Source of the DNA: Cristatella mucedo
Taxonomy: Eukaryota; Bryozoa; Phylactolaemata; Cristatellidae
Assembly: GCA_009760855.2 (NCBI GenBank)
Contig: WPIO01000023.1
Span: 2,697,001 to 2,761,000 of the forward strand
Direction of reading: 5' to 3'
DNA length: 64,000 bases
Each line of letters opens with the position of its first letter. The first letter of the stretch is position 1. This document shows positions 1-9,424 of the stretch, piece after piece. The notes under the pieces are model-generated. The model saw only the letters and a program-made list of their open reading frames with translations, did no database searches and had not been told where the DNA came from. The position numbers and the translations under genes are program-made.

Positions 1-1190
1 CAGCATGTGGCCACATTTGTGTCTGCAAACAGAAGCTGGCCGTTAGTTATTGATTCAGAACGTTTCCATCAAAGCGGCTGACCCTAAACACCTGACAAAC
101 AAGGTTACATTGTATAGAAACATCTGTGCATAAACCAGAGCGTCCACTCATACCCAGATCTCAGGCTCAGGAAGTATTAGCTGTCATCTTTTCCCGGCGT
201 TGCCTGCCACTCATTTTCCGTATGCTCCCGGATGCCAGGCCACTGACGATGGTAACTCAACTAGAGAGCCTTTCGTAATGAATGGCTCCTTTAGCAAGTG
301 GCATTCTGTAGTCATTCAGCACAGGCAGACTCAGAGCACATATGCACGTAAAATCTAGTATCACCCAACTTCAGAAGCACAATATTGGAAGTCCGACATG
401 AGCTCTCACAACAATAGAGTTAATAGAGGACCCCGCCAGCTTCAAAGTAGCTGGGAGACACAGTAAAAAAAAGTATGCAACCAGGCAAACAATGTCTGCC
501 CTTGCCTAGGCTGGCCACCATGGTCCTAGTTTCTCTATAGGTTCTAATGATACCAATATAAGATTGCCATTCCATTGCTATAAAGTCGCAAATGCAGGCC
601 ATGCACCACCATTGGAGACAAGCAATCAGGGACCAATAGTTCGTTTGCTTTCGGCCAGTCCGACTCGTTAAGGACCGATTGCATGCTAACTCTGACAATA
701 ACTTCAAAACTAGCCCACTGATAAATTTACTCAGGTTCAAACACATATAGATACAAAAATATAGATAAAACACATATATAGATAAAAAAAGGTCATTTTT
801 AAGTTATGAGTAGTCAGTTGCACTCTATGGCCAATGGCGGAAAGATATGGGCGTTCTCTCATTCAGGATTATGCAGCTATAGGTTAAGGACATGGACTAG
901 CAATTAAGTATGGGAGTTATTGACTTGTTGTGCTCTGCTATGATTGGTCGCCATAACTGCAGGCATTGACATGGCTCCTTAGACTCGTTAGATGATTTAA
1001 GTTCTACGAGTATTTGTGATGTATCTGGAGGGAATAGCATCGTTAAGGCAAGAACCTACGTTCAGGATAGGCTGTACTCATTACAACGATAGTACACACA
1101 AGATCTGGACTGACTGCCATCTGCCGACAGTGCATACAAACAGTTGCAGTGATCTAGATCATTTTTCAAGTTCCTTGATCAGCAAGATTG
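1..1190. other. Intergenic, no gene recognised
   Basis: Moderately AT-rich sequence. The open frames are short and show no recognisable motif. The missing 3' exons of the TMX3-like minus-strand gene could lie here or beyond the window edge, but nothing in this stretch resembles that C-terminal part. Confidence 0.5.
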
Positions 1191-1404
1191 ACACTATCAG
1201 AGGGTACATCTCACTGTAAAATCCGCGTCGGTCGAGCTATTCTCAATACGTAGCCTTCTCTACCTTAATGTCCGGACTCAAGCCAATCTCGAAGTCCATA
1301 TCCCACTCTTAGAAGTCTGCCAGCCCCATAGGCATCCATATCTACTGTCCTACGTGGCTAGATTTGCCACTGCCTACCATACCTATTACGAAAGACATAC
1401 CTTA

Positions 1405-1600
1405 ACCTCGGGTTTTGTCATTAAATCTTTCAAAGAGGCTGCTGCTAGGCCACTCACTAAAAATTCATCAACACTATACCAGAAAAAACTACACAATAAT
1501 TTTAGTTCAGTCTCCTTACTGCCATTCCCATCAAAGACAAAGGACTGAGTAGTGGCAAACCAGTTAAACTCATATATATTAAACATCAGACCGAGCAAGA
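1405..1600 (+). mobile_element. Decayed LINE fragment, start of reverse transcriptase
   Basis: The plus-strand translation keeps the order SGFVIKSFKEAAARPL, then SSVSLLPF, then VVANQLNSYI. The better-preserved LINE at 30.0-30.2 kb has SGHVAAPFKKAVVRPLLKK, then RPVSLL, then RVVADQPTSYIE at the same spacing. This is the N-terminal edge of the reverse-transcriptase domain. A stop codon and substitutions show that it is dead. Confidence 0.65.
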
Positions 1601-1679
1601 ATTTCTTGACACGACTGAGCTAATCTCTATTCGTGCATTACTACGATTCACACAGTTTTCTTTCTTCAGTACTGATTAC

Positions 1680-2285
1680 TATGCAGCGCCGAGCAAGGTC
1701 AGAACATCTAGACATGTGCTTCCCTGTGTATACTCTTCACACGGTTGAAGCAAATACCATGACAAACAGGTGGGCTTTAGTTTTGATTTAAATGTCGTCG
1801 TCATGGCCTGTGATGTCAGGCTTAGGAACCAAAGGCAGGGTCTAAAAAATAATTTGGCTTGATTAGATGCATGACGGACGCCAATTTTTATGGAGAGGCT
1901 ATTTTGTTTCCAAGTGACATTAAGTTTGCTCAAACTAGCAAGGTCGCATTGTCGACCAATTTAAATAGGCTAGTTGCAATTCATGTGCAAATGTCCATGA
2001 TCTATGCTGCAAAGGCGTTGGGAGACTCTAGAGTGCTAGACGGCAGGGTAGGATCCCAGAACATGTAGAAATGAAAGCCCTGATTGTGCTCGGCAATTAC
2101 ATTGGACAGAGGAAGAGTACACAATTGTGTGAAAAGAAGTGGACCTAGAACAGATCACTAGGGGGTACCGATACTGAAAAAGCTCACGAAATAATTGGTA
2201 GCCAAAGATGACTATTATTTTAAATATCCAACTAAGAAAGAACCTAAAACACTGCAGCCTAATGCCAGCAGTGATACTCACCTGA
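1680..2285 (-). mobile_element. Decayed LINE fragment, middle of reverse transcriptase
   Basis: On the minus strand, 2160-2080 matches the LINE segment GPVLFTTYTLPLSYVIAKH followed by GFHFY at the nucleotide level. Further down, W-I-A-T-S-L-F-K-L corresponds to WMAANFLKLN. Several stops are present. It faces the opposite way to the RT fragment at 1405-1600, so the two are either separate insertions or one rearranged copy. Confidence 0.6.
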
Positions 2286-2448
2286 GCCGATCGACACTCA
2301 AGAAGGACTTAGTGTTAAATGCTGCCGATCGAGAGACTGAGCAGGCCAAATAGAGAGACAGCTAGAAAAATAGACAGACAGACACTATGCATCACAAAAG
2401 CAGGATTTGAAATCTTGGTTCATTCTCAGTGTAGAAATTTTCATGTAC

Positions 2449-2570
2449 GATTGGCCCAGGGGCAAGGTACTTACCTTTAACGACCAGGGTTGGGGCTCGA
2501 ACTCTGCAGCATATGTAAAGCACCTGAGGTTGAGACTAAGTTCTCTTATGGCACTATACAAATGTAGTAT
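2449..2570 (+). mobile_element. tRNA-derived SINE, family B
   Basis: A tRNA-like head carries an A box (TGGCCCAGGGGCAAGG) and a B box (GGGCTCGAACTC). The family-B 3' tail follows: AAGCACCTGAGG, AAGTTCTCTTATGG, then CACTATACAAATG and an AT-rich end. The same head and tail recur about ten times in the window. Confidence 0.7.
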
Positions 2571-2587
2571 ATATATATACATATAAA

Positions 2588-2630
2588 ATATTCATTTGTA
2601 TAGCGCCATAAGAGAATTTAAGCAAGCATC
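2588..2630 (-). mobile_element. SINE family B tail fragment
   Basis: The sequence reads CATTTGTATAGCGCCATAAG then AGAATTTAAG, the reverse complement of the family-B SINE tail. It faces the plus-strand copy that ends at 2570, forming a tail-to-tail inverted pair across an AT linker. Confidence 0.6.
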
Positions 2631-2969
2631 ACCTTTATTTAAAGTAGACGCCGACGTAGGCAGAAGGCTGATGGCTTGGCTGCTGACCTTGACTCCGGTG
2701 AGCCCTTCCACAAACCCTCCACCTTTGATGCTGCAAGGACCAGGAGACTGGCTGCTGAATTCACTAATTAATATAATCGGTGCAATAATACCACTTAAAA
2801 GCATTGGTCAAATAAATATCATAGCACTCATGCAATGCTATAACTGCTTTTCAAAAGTCTTCCATGCAAGTACACTCTGGTGTGGGATGAATACAGTTTG
2901 GTTGGTAACATAGGGGCATGGTGACTTCCTGTCATGAAAAGACCAGGCCAGCTTATAAGACTAAAAACT

Positions 2970-3040
2970 GAGGCCATGCATAGTATAGTCTCATAAGTGG
3001 TCTGCCGATAGTACAGGCTGCCCAACCGGACTACCAACAC
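2970..3040 (-). CDS. Possible further exon of the TMX3-like gene
   Basis: After an AG at 3042-3041 the minus strand reads VLVVRLGSLYYRQTTYE in the phase left by the previous exon. In the family, a short hydrophobic strand followed by aromatic residues sits at this place, after the TMX3 domain-b segment. The acceptor has a poor pyrimidine tract and I could not find a good donor, so the 3' limit is arbitrary. It may be a chance match. Confidence 0.25.
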
Positions 3041-3049
3041 CTTATTGTT

Positions 3050-4110
3050 AACTGGTGCAAACCAACTATGATGGATGCAACAAATGCGCATGTGTACCTA
3101 TAAGGCGAATGTCTTCTACTTCCCTCTTTTCAAGTTGTAGTAGGCCAGGCCGCTTTATTGAGTACCTGGAGTTCCAACTAATTAGCTGATGCTAATATTC
3201 GTCCAGCCAGCTGCAACGACCTCATTTTCGGTTTCCTGTCAGGCAGCCGGGTGCTGCTCTCAACAAAAGGCTTAATTAGAACGTTCGAGGCAGCCTGGCT
3301 TCATAAAATCGTTAGCACCGTAAGTAGAAACCTTCAAAGAACTATGGGTGCTCGAGCTCTGTAGCCAGTGGACACTCGCTATCTCACTATCTCGCTAGCT
3401 CTCGGACGGCACGGACGAAAGGGTTTCACGAACAAAAGCCCAATTAAGCACTAACGTGACAGTCTGACCGAAGGCGGCCGTGTCGTGAGCTCACTTAAGA
3501 CGCGGCCGAAAGCAATCGATACACTGCCGTGCCTGCTTATCCGGCGCAACGATGCGTATGCTCCTGCCACATTTCAGCATCGCAGGCGCTGGCTCTGGTT
3601 CTAGCAAATTTGCATGCTGCTGTCGTGTCCTTTGGCGATGGCAGCAGCTGCCCCGGTCGGAACAGCAGCTATCTGCATGCCTCACAGACCAAACAGAGCA
3701 AGCAAGCAAGCATGTGCCAGAGTCACACGAAGGCGAGTCACTGCAGCGGTTCAAGCAGGATGCTTGCACATTGCTGCAAAAAGTCTGCCCCTATGGACAA
3801 CACACACGATCTCGCATGATCGTCGATGATCCCCTTACTGCGAGAGCGACTGCAACGCATCGGCCTAGGAGCCGGCGCGATCCAACCAGCTTTCTGCTGT
3901 GCCAAACATTCGTACGGCACGGCATGTTCTGCAGCAGCACGTGGAGGCTACACACGACGCTGACCACACACACTGGGGCTGTGAAGCATGGGCACGTGCC
4001 CCTGGCAAGCACTTGCTTCGATCGGCGATGACAAGCACCGTGCGCACCTCATACGAGTCTTGCCCAAAAGTGAGATGTAAGCAGCTAGCCACCACGAGAA
4101 GCATACTCAC
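3050..4110. other. Intronic or intergenic, no feature
   Basis: This lies downstream (minus strand) of the last firm TMX3-like exon. It is GC-balanced. The overlapping frames on both strands have no protein-like pattern. Confidence 0.5.
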
Positions 4111-4188
4111 CATCGATGCGATTGCTTGTGGTAGTTCAAAGAAGTCTGCCTGAACGACGAATTTCTCGGCTACGATACTGTAGGCTGC
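4111..4188 (-). CDS. TMX3: TMX3-like exon: second domain, AAYSIVAEKF
   Basis: The acceptor is CTTTTCAG|GCAGCC and the donor is CGATG|GTGAGT. It has 26 codons, phase 0 to 0: AAYSIVAEKFVVQADFFEL and a helix ending IASM. It sits where human TMX3 has its DAASELIVYTYFF segment. Confidence 0.7.
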
Positions 4189-5888
4189 CTGAAAAGTATC
4201 GGGAAGTACGGCTAGAAAAAGTATTGGGTGCTGTTCTGGAACGTCTCCGCGGCATATTTTTTGCAAGGCCAAGGAAACAAAGCAGACATGCGCAAAGCAC
4301 CAGAGGTGCAGTGCCTTCGAGCAAACACGGCTTGGCTGGTACAAGACTCTGAAAGGCAGGGGGCGAGAAAGAGACTTCAGGTGCTGCCTCCCACTTTGCC
4401 ACCCACACCTCACGTGTAGGCAAGGCATACGGACTGCTTGCTAGTATGCTAGCTGCGATTCTTACGTAAAGTGTATCTCCTTTTTCGCCGGCATAGGCAA
4501 AAAATGGATCGGCTCCATGCGTTAGGAAGAGGAAACTGTTGAGGTCGTTGATGTTAGCGATGCCAGGCCTAAAAACAGACCGCAGCCACTCAATGATGAG
4601 AGCTGCAGCAACAAACTTACGAATGTAGCCGACATCTGTGTGTGCACGTAACAGCATTTGCATGCATCTGCTCAAAAACCTAAAACTAAAACTGTAAAGA
4701 CCAGCCGCAGGGCATTGTCATTGACAGCCATCAAGTAATTAATGGCCGGTCAGGGGCATAGGAGCCAGCCCCCCAATGTCTCGGGCCGCTCCCACTAAGG
4801 TAAGGGGAGTTTGCAATACACATTGCACTTCACTGCTAGACTACTCAAAAGAAAAAAGGTGTGCAACGGGGTGGTGAAATGCGATGGCACACCTGTGCAA
4901 CGATAGCTGCTAGGCAAAAGCATGACAAATATGCACCGTCTTGTTGAATGCACCTCCTTATTGAGACGCCGGGTAGCCAATATGCAAGAACATCCACTAT
5001 GGACAATCGGAAGTGGCAGGTGTCTCAAGAACCCTGCACATCTCTTTAACACGCTAGATGGCTATTGCACGTCCTTCAGCAGCAGTAGCAGCACGGTGAC
5101 GGTCGCAGTAAACCAAACCAAACAAACAGTGTGCAATCTGGAAGACTATGACAGAAAGGCTCGGCAGACACAAGGACAGCTTTTATTTTTCTCTCAATGC
5201 TTTTACTCTACAATTTCCCTTACTTGTTCCGGTCGAGTAAGATTGTGTGAGCACCCGATTGAGTGAGCATATGCATGCATGCATGCACACGAAAGAAACC
5301 ACGGGAGATCGACGGACGTAATGAATCCAACTATGCTTCTCCAAATGCATATTATGGAGAAACCATGGTCGATATGAGAGCAACCAACGTCTCACCTATT
5401 AGCTCTGATGGCAAACTTCTTCAGACCCTCAACGCTCCTGTCTCCAGAATATGTCAAGCTACGGTCACCTTTGATGCTACAACGCAAGTTAAAACCTGGC
5501 ATGTTTCGTACAGAGCGATGACATTTCATGTGAATAAACGCGATCCAAAGCAGGATGGACATCCTCTGTGGCCAGCGACAGCACTTCAGTGCCTACAATT
5601 TTACTGTCGGGTATCCTCTGACGTCGTATGCTGCTGAGACGGAGCTGTGCAAGGTTGCGTCTAGCTTGGCAACGTGGATGTCTGTCGCGGCGAGCTCTGC
5701 AGCAACTCTTTCAAAAATAGGCTGCAGCTTTTTGCAGTGTCCACACCACGGAGCATAGAACTACAAAATAATCATAAGCATGAGCAACGACAGGCAGAAA
5801 CAAGACAAGCTGGGTCCGGTATGACTGCCGTTTCCAAAGCTAGCTCACCTCTACTAGCCACGGGAAGTCTCCCTTGCGCTCGTTGAAT
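4111..5888 (-). CDS. TMX3: TMX3-like thioredoxin-related protein (partial gene, five exons)
   Basis: Five exons (5888-5849, 5760-5597, 5476-5396, 4568-4466, 4188-4111) join with matching phases into about 155 codons. Translation gives a short lead-in (KGDFPWLVE), a thioredoxin fold with active site FYAPWCGHCKK, the cis-proline motif RGYPTVK, then KGDRSLTYSG and the helix EGLKKFAIRANR. A second, redox-silent domain then starts. This order matches TMX3, an ER-membrane disulfide isomerase whose CGHC cysteines oxidise or isomerise client thiols. The signal-peptide exon should lie above 5888, and the C-terminal domain plus membrane span below 4111; neither was found. The CGHC site and the RGYPT context favour TMX3, but other PDI-family members cannot be fully excluded. 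Confidence 0.8.
4466..4568 (-). CDS. TMX3: TMX3-like exon: start of second domain
   Basis: The acceptor is CTGTTTTTAG|G and the donor is CTTTAC|GTAAGA. The first base completes the Arg codon from the previous exon. It encodes PGIANINDLNSFL followed by PFFAYAGEKGDTLY, comparable to the RPLPSQQMFEHM...VFFVYVGG region of TMX3. Confidence 0.75.
5396..5476 (-). CDS. TMX3: TMX3-like exon: end of thioredoxin domain
   Basis: The acceptor is GCGTTGTAG|C and the donor is CTAATAG|GTGAGA. It encodes IKGDRSLTYSGDRSVEGLKK and FAIRAN, the last strand and helix of a thioredoxin fold. Phase 2 at both ends agrees with the neighbouring exons. Confidence 0.85.
5597..5760 (-). CDS. TMX3: TMX3-like exon: thioredoxin active site CGHC
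   Basis: The acceptor is TATTTTGTAG|TTC and the donor is AAATT|GTAGGC. The exon opens with FYAPWCGHCKKLQPIFERVA, the redox-active CxxC of PDI-type thioredoxins. It continues with HVAKLDATLHSSVSAAYDV and RGYPTVK, which contains the conserved cis-proline. This is the strongest single exon of the gene. Confidence 0.92.
5849..5888 (-). CDS. TMX3: TMX3-like exon: lead-in to active site
   Basis: A 40-nt exon with acceptor TTATTTCTTTAG|A and donor GTAGAG|GTGAGC. It encodes FNERKGDFPWLVE, the strand that runs into FYAPWCGHC. It enters in phase 2, so at least one upstream exon (signal peptide) must exist above 5888 on this strand. Confidence 0.8.
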
Positions 5889-5959
5889 CTAAAGAAATAA
5901 TGTCAAAGCATTACATCGCTATACCGGCCTGGGAGGTCGGTGAGAAGGTCAGTGAGAGC

Positions 5960-7316
5960 TACTAGCAAAGACCATAACGACGAACATCGCCATCCAATCT
6001 TGCACTACTAAAGAAAATTTCGTAAGCCGACGTGAGGCGACGCATCCAATTTACAGTGCAGTGCATTAAACCGTATAACGCGCTTGTTCTGTCGGCCCTT
6101 TCACCGATCTGTACTCGATCTTGACTGAGTGAGTACAAGAGCCCGGCAATTGAATGTCTGCTGAAATTCTTGGCAGATACGAGCGTGAGCACGCCATCGA
6201 AAGATTGGGTATGTTATTTTTGAAACCCGACGGGCGCATACAAACCGCAGGGGCTCGGTCGGTACTGAAGTTGACGCGCTACTTGCAATACGCGACGGCA
6301 ATCACGTACCTTCCGTCGAGGGATATGACCGATCCCTGGAATGCGAGCGCGACGCCCACACCTGGATTTAGTAACGATGAAAAGCAGACGTACGGTAAGT
6401 ATCGCGCTGCATGGGCGCTCAATAGGCAAAAGGATGCTTACGAGCGGGTTGCACGGATTGGTACAGTCGAGGTAGTAGCGCGATGCATGCACACTGAGGA
6501 TTGAATCTGCAGAGCATGGCTTCTCTTAGCGCCGTCTCCCTACCTATTATTACGGTGCAGGTTCGAAGAACGATCATTTTTAACCTTAGTCGGCTGGCCC
6601 CTCCAGCTCGGAGAAAGGCAACAATGCAGTCCGCTAGTAGCGGCTTAGCCACGCCCTATCCTTCTTGGACTCGCAGAGCCTTTTCAGCCGTTGAGTAAAC
6701 TTTTACTTAGCTGCGTAACCTAAATTAATTTTATCAATTAAATATGTTAGTATATAAAGTAGTTTCTAGATAAAATCTACTCTAAGCCCTAATGCGTCGT
6801 AAAATAGCCTCTTCAACCGCGTTCTGACAGGAAGCTCAGCCCATCGGGCCGTCTCGTGCCTATCGTGCTTAGAAGGCCGTTGTTATTTGCCGAGCCCGTA
6901 GAATTTTTCGGGCGTGCAAAAGCAATTCCACACAGTTTTTCATTTGATATCCAGCGTGGTGCGAGTTCGTGCTGAAGCCACAAAGTTCCTTCGAGGCGTC
7001 GGAGATGGCTGGCGCCGCCCGGATCGAGCGTCGCGGAGCCTATCGACAACCGCGACTGAACTCCGAATTTGGACTATCGCTGGTGAAATAGTCTACTCTT
7101 AAAGAGATTCCTTTTAGGTCTTCGCGAAAATTTAAATGAGATACATGGGGTGGAGCTTCGAGGATGACGCCGCGGAAGTTTCCTCGACGGCTTTTTCCTA
7201 GTGCCAACGTAGACACGCAATGCATTCTTAAAGTAAAGGCTTGCTGATTTAATAGCCTCATTTTTGTAGCGTCAGAAGAGCCTTAACAGCTATTCTCACC
7301 ACCTGTATTGGGAAAT
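5960..7316. other. No gene assigned; expected place of the TMX3-like first exon
   Basis: A short minus-strand frame near 6000 starts MAMFVVMVFASSSH, which looks signal-peptide-like, but it has no donor matching phase 2 and I did not annotate it. The rest contains only short frames without motifs. Confidence 0.4.
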
Positions 7317-7383
7317 AAAAGGATCGCCCACACCTGGGCTCGATCCCGCGACCTGAGTTCTCAAGAGCGAGTACCTTACCCCA
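7317..7383 (-). mobile_element. SINE head fragment (tRNA-like)
   Basis: The minus strand reads GTAAGGTACTCGCTCTTGAG, then a B-box-like GGGATCGAGCCCAGG and CGATCC. This is the same tRNA-like head as the SINEs in this window. It abuts, head to head, the plus-strand copy that follows. Confidence 0.5.
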
Positions 7384-7404
7384 AGTAAGGTACTCGCTCT
7401 TGAG
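7360..7404. repeat. Perfect 20-bp inverted repeat, 5-nt loop
   Basis: Left arm CTCAAGAGCGAGTACCTTAC (7360-7379), loop CCCAA, right arm GTAAGGTACTCGCTCTTGAG (7385-7404). The arms are anticodon-side sequence of two opposed SINE heads. Confidence 0.9.
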
Positions 7405-7414
7405 GCTAAGGCTA

Positions 7415-7600
7415 AGACCTACGTCCGGGGGGGGGGGGCAGGGTGCTCGCTATTCGCGACCCTGGTTGTGGGCTCCAGTCCTGCAGTGAACGATCCTTTA
7501 TCGCTCACTGCCAGCGGACTTAACAGCCGGTAAGGCCCTTCTGCCGCAATACTAACGAGGCTGTTAAATCAGCCAACATTGGATTTATTTAACGCATGGT
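7415..7600 (+). mobile_element. tRNA-derived SINE, family A (diverged)
   Basis: After a G-run it reads CGACCCTGGTTGTGGGCTCC (B-box region), GATCCTTTATCGC, GCCGGTAAGGCCCTTCTGCC, and GAGGCTGTTAAATCAGCC, ending GGATTTATTTAA. The order of blocks is the same as in the cleaner copies at 15829 and 61589. Confidence 0.65.
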
Positions 7601-7804
7601 GAAGGAACAGACAGGCGTTGCATTCGCCTCCTATGAATAATATCCGGAATTAATCTTCTCACTTACTTGCTTTACTAAGCATTATATAATGTAATTTAAC
7701 AGTCGAATTTTAGTTTCGGTTAATTTTCAAGAGATAAACATGATAGAATGGGAACAGAAGTTTGAAAGATTTGCACACAAAAAGAAAAAATAACTTCGCA
7801 ATCC

Positions 7805-7955
7805 ATGGTTCAGGTCTCGCCTTTAATGACTGAGGTAAAGGTGAATGCATTTGATGGTTGAGGTCGTGGGGTTGAGTCCTGCGGCACATGTGAAGTGCCT
7901 GAATAGAGATTAATAAATTACTTTCTCTTAGGGCGCTGTACAAATGAATTATATT
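7805..7955 (+). mobile_element. tRNA-derived SINE, family B
   Basis: A head with GAGGTCGTGGGGTTGAGTCC (B-box region) is followed by GCGGCACATGTGAAGTGCC and the tail TGAATAGAGATTAATAAATT, CTCTTAGGGCGCTGTACAAA, TGAATTAT. Confidence 0.7.
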
Positions 7956-7959
7956 TTGC

Positions 7960-9265
7960 GTGTCTAAATCGGAATTGGCAGATCTGAAAAATACAAAATT
8001 AACAATCTGCATAATATGCGACTTTTGTCCCCGCATTTTAAACCTTGGCCCGTATTACGGCTTGTTAAGGCGCATGCTAGTGACCTTGAAACGGATCCAT
8101 TATAGAATAGCGTCGCTCCTTGTACATTTCATAACTCGGCCAATACTTCACCAATGAACGTTACATTTCAAATGGGAGTTCATCTGTGTTTGCATATTAC
8201 TTCTTAAGTTTATTTCCGATTTCAGTCGGATAAATATTGCTATAAATGTCGTCAAACAACTCGGGAGCTTGATTTTCCATAATCATGGATATGTGTGTAT
8301 AGCAATACTTAAAGAACCTATATCAGAAATAAACTCCTGAAATTCTGTAGTTGCAGAAATTAACATACTTTTCAAATTTAACATTGATCGTGATATATTG
8401 GTCGTGCTATGGAATTACAGCACACAAAACGGCACTGTAGCTGAAACGGCTAAAAAGTCATAGGGGTGCACCACAACAAACTGCAAACATAACAACCTCG
8501 ATGTGCCTCGATGAACTAAGATTCATTAAGTTAGGACACAAGTCCTGTGTAATGTAGAGATCGATGTATTTATTATTTAAAGATAAGTTTCTTTCTGTTA
8601 GCTTCCATTTTTAGACACGATTTGCATAATTATATTTTCATTTTATGTGCATGTCCTGAATCCTTCCTATCCCACTTCTAAAATATTTGTCTTTTAAAAG
8701 ATGCCCTAAACACAATTTTCAATTTTTGGACAAGTCTTTTCGGTATTCATTGACATTTACCCTTAAATAAACCAGTCTTTTTTATAGGTCCAAGCGGAAA
8801 TAATGATTGTAACTTCACAAAGGCCTAGGAAGCTCTTAACCGTGAACTCTTTATTGCCTTGTCGTGGAGAAGAAAAAAGCGTTTCATATCGTTTCCTTTC
8901 AAGGCTTTTGAGTTTATTAAATTAGACACTGATAAAAGGTATAGAAAAATTAAAATAGTAACATTCTCAGTATATTTCTATAGTTTGTTGTTGATTTTAT
9001 ATCTTGAATTGGATAATAATGCGAATTGATTAAAATGGTCGTAATTAAATTCGTAATTCGTTATGTCTTTCTTTATGAGATAATTCTACCGATATATGAG
9101 TCGAGATTTGAGCTATCAGCTAGCCAGAATCATGAATCTAAACCCTCTTCTCTTCTTCGTAACGGGATGAAGATTTTAGCTGTAGATGGCTTCAGAACAA
9201 TGCCCTTAAGAATAAGGTTGCAGCACGAAAGAGTTTCTTTATAGTATACATGTAGTTATATGTAT
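7960..9265. other. AT-rich intergenic stretch, no feature
   Basis: Strongly AT-rich compared with the CpG-dense block that begins near 11.3 kb. No open frame shows protein-like composition and no repeat unit was recognised. Confidence 0.6.
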
Positions 9266-9269
9266 AAAG

Positions 9270-9420
9270 TACATTTATATAGCGCCCTAAGAGAGCTTAA
9301 TCTCTATCAAGAGACTTCACAAATAGCGAAGATCTCGTGCCCTCGACCTCTGTCATCAAAGGTGTGCACCTTAACTTCCTAGGCCAAAGCAGGGCTGCCA
9401 CCCAATGAGATACAGCGCTC
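9270..9420 (-). mobile_element. tRNA-derived SINE, family B
   Basis: The plus strand reads CATTTATATAGCGCCCTAAG, AGAGCTTAATCTCTATCAAG, then CTCGACCTCTGTCATCAAAG and TAGGCCAAAGCAGG. This is the reverse complement of the family-B tail, B-box region and A box. Confidence 0.7.
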
Positions 9421-9424
9421 AAGC

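Noticed and set aside
5962-6015. Signal-peptide exon of the TMX3-like gene (MAMFVVMVFASSSH)
   Set aside because: No donor in phase 2 before the stop, and too short. It remains only a suggestion.
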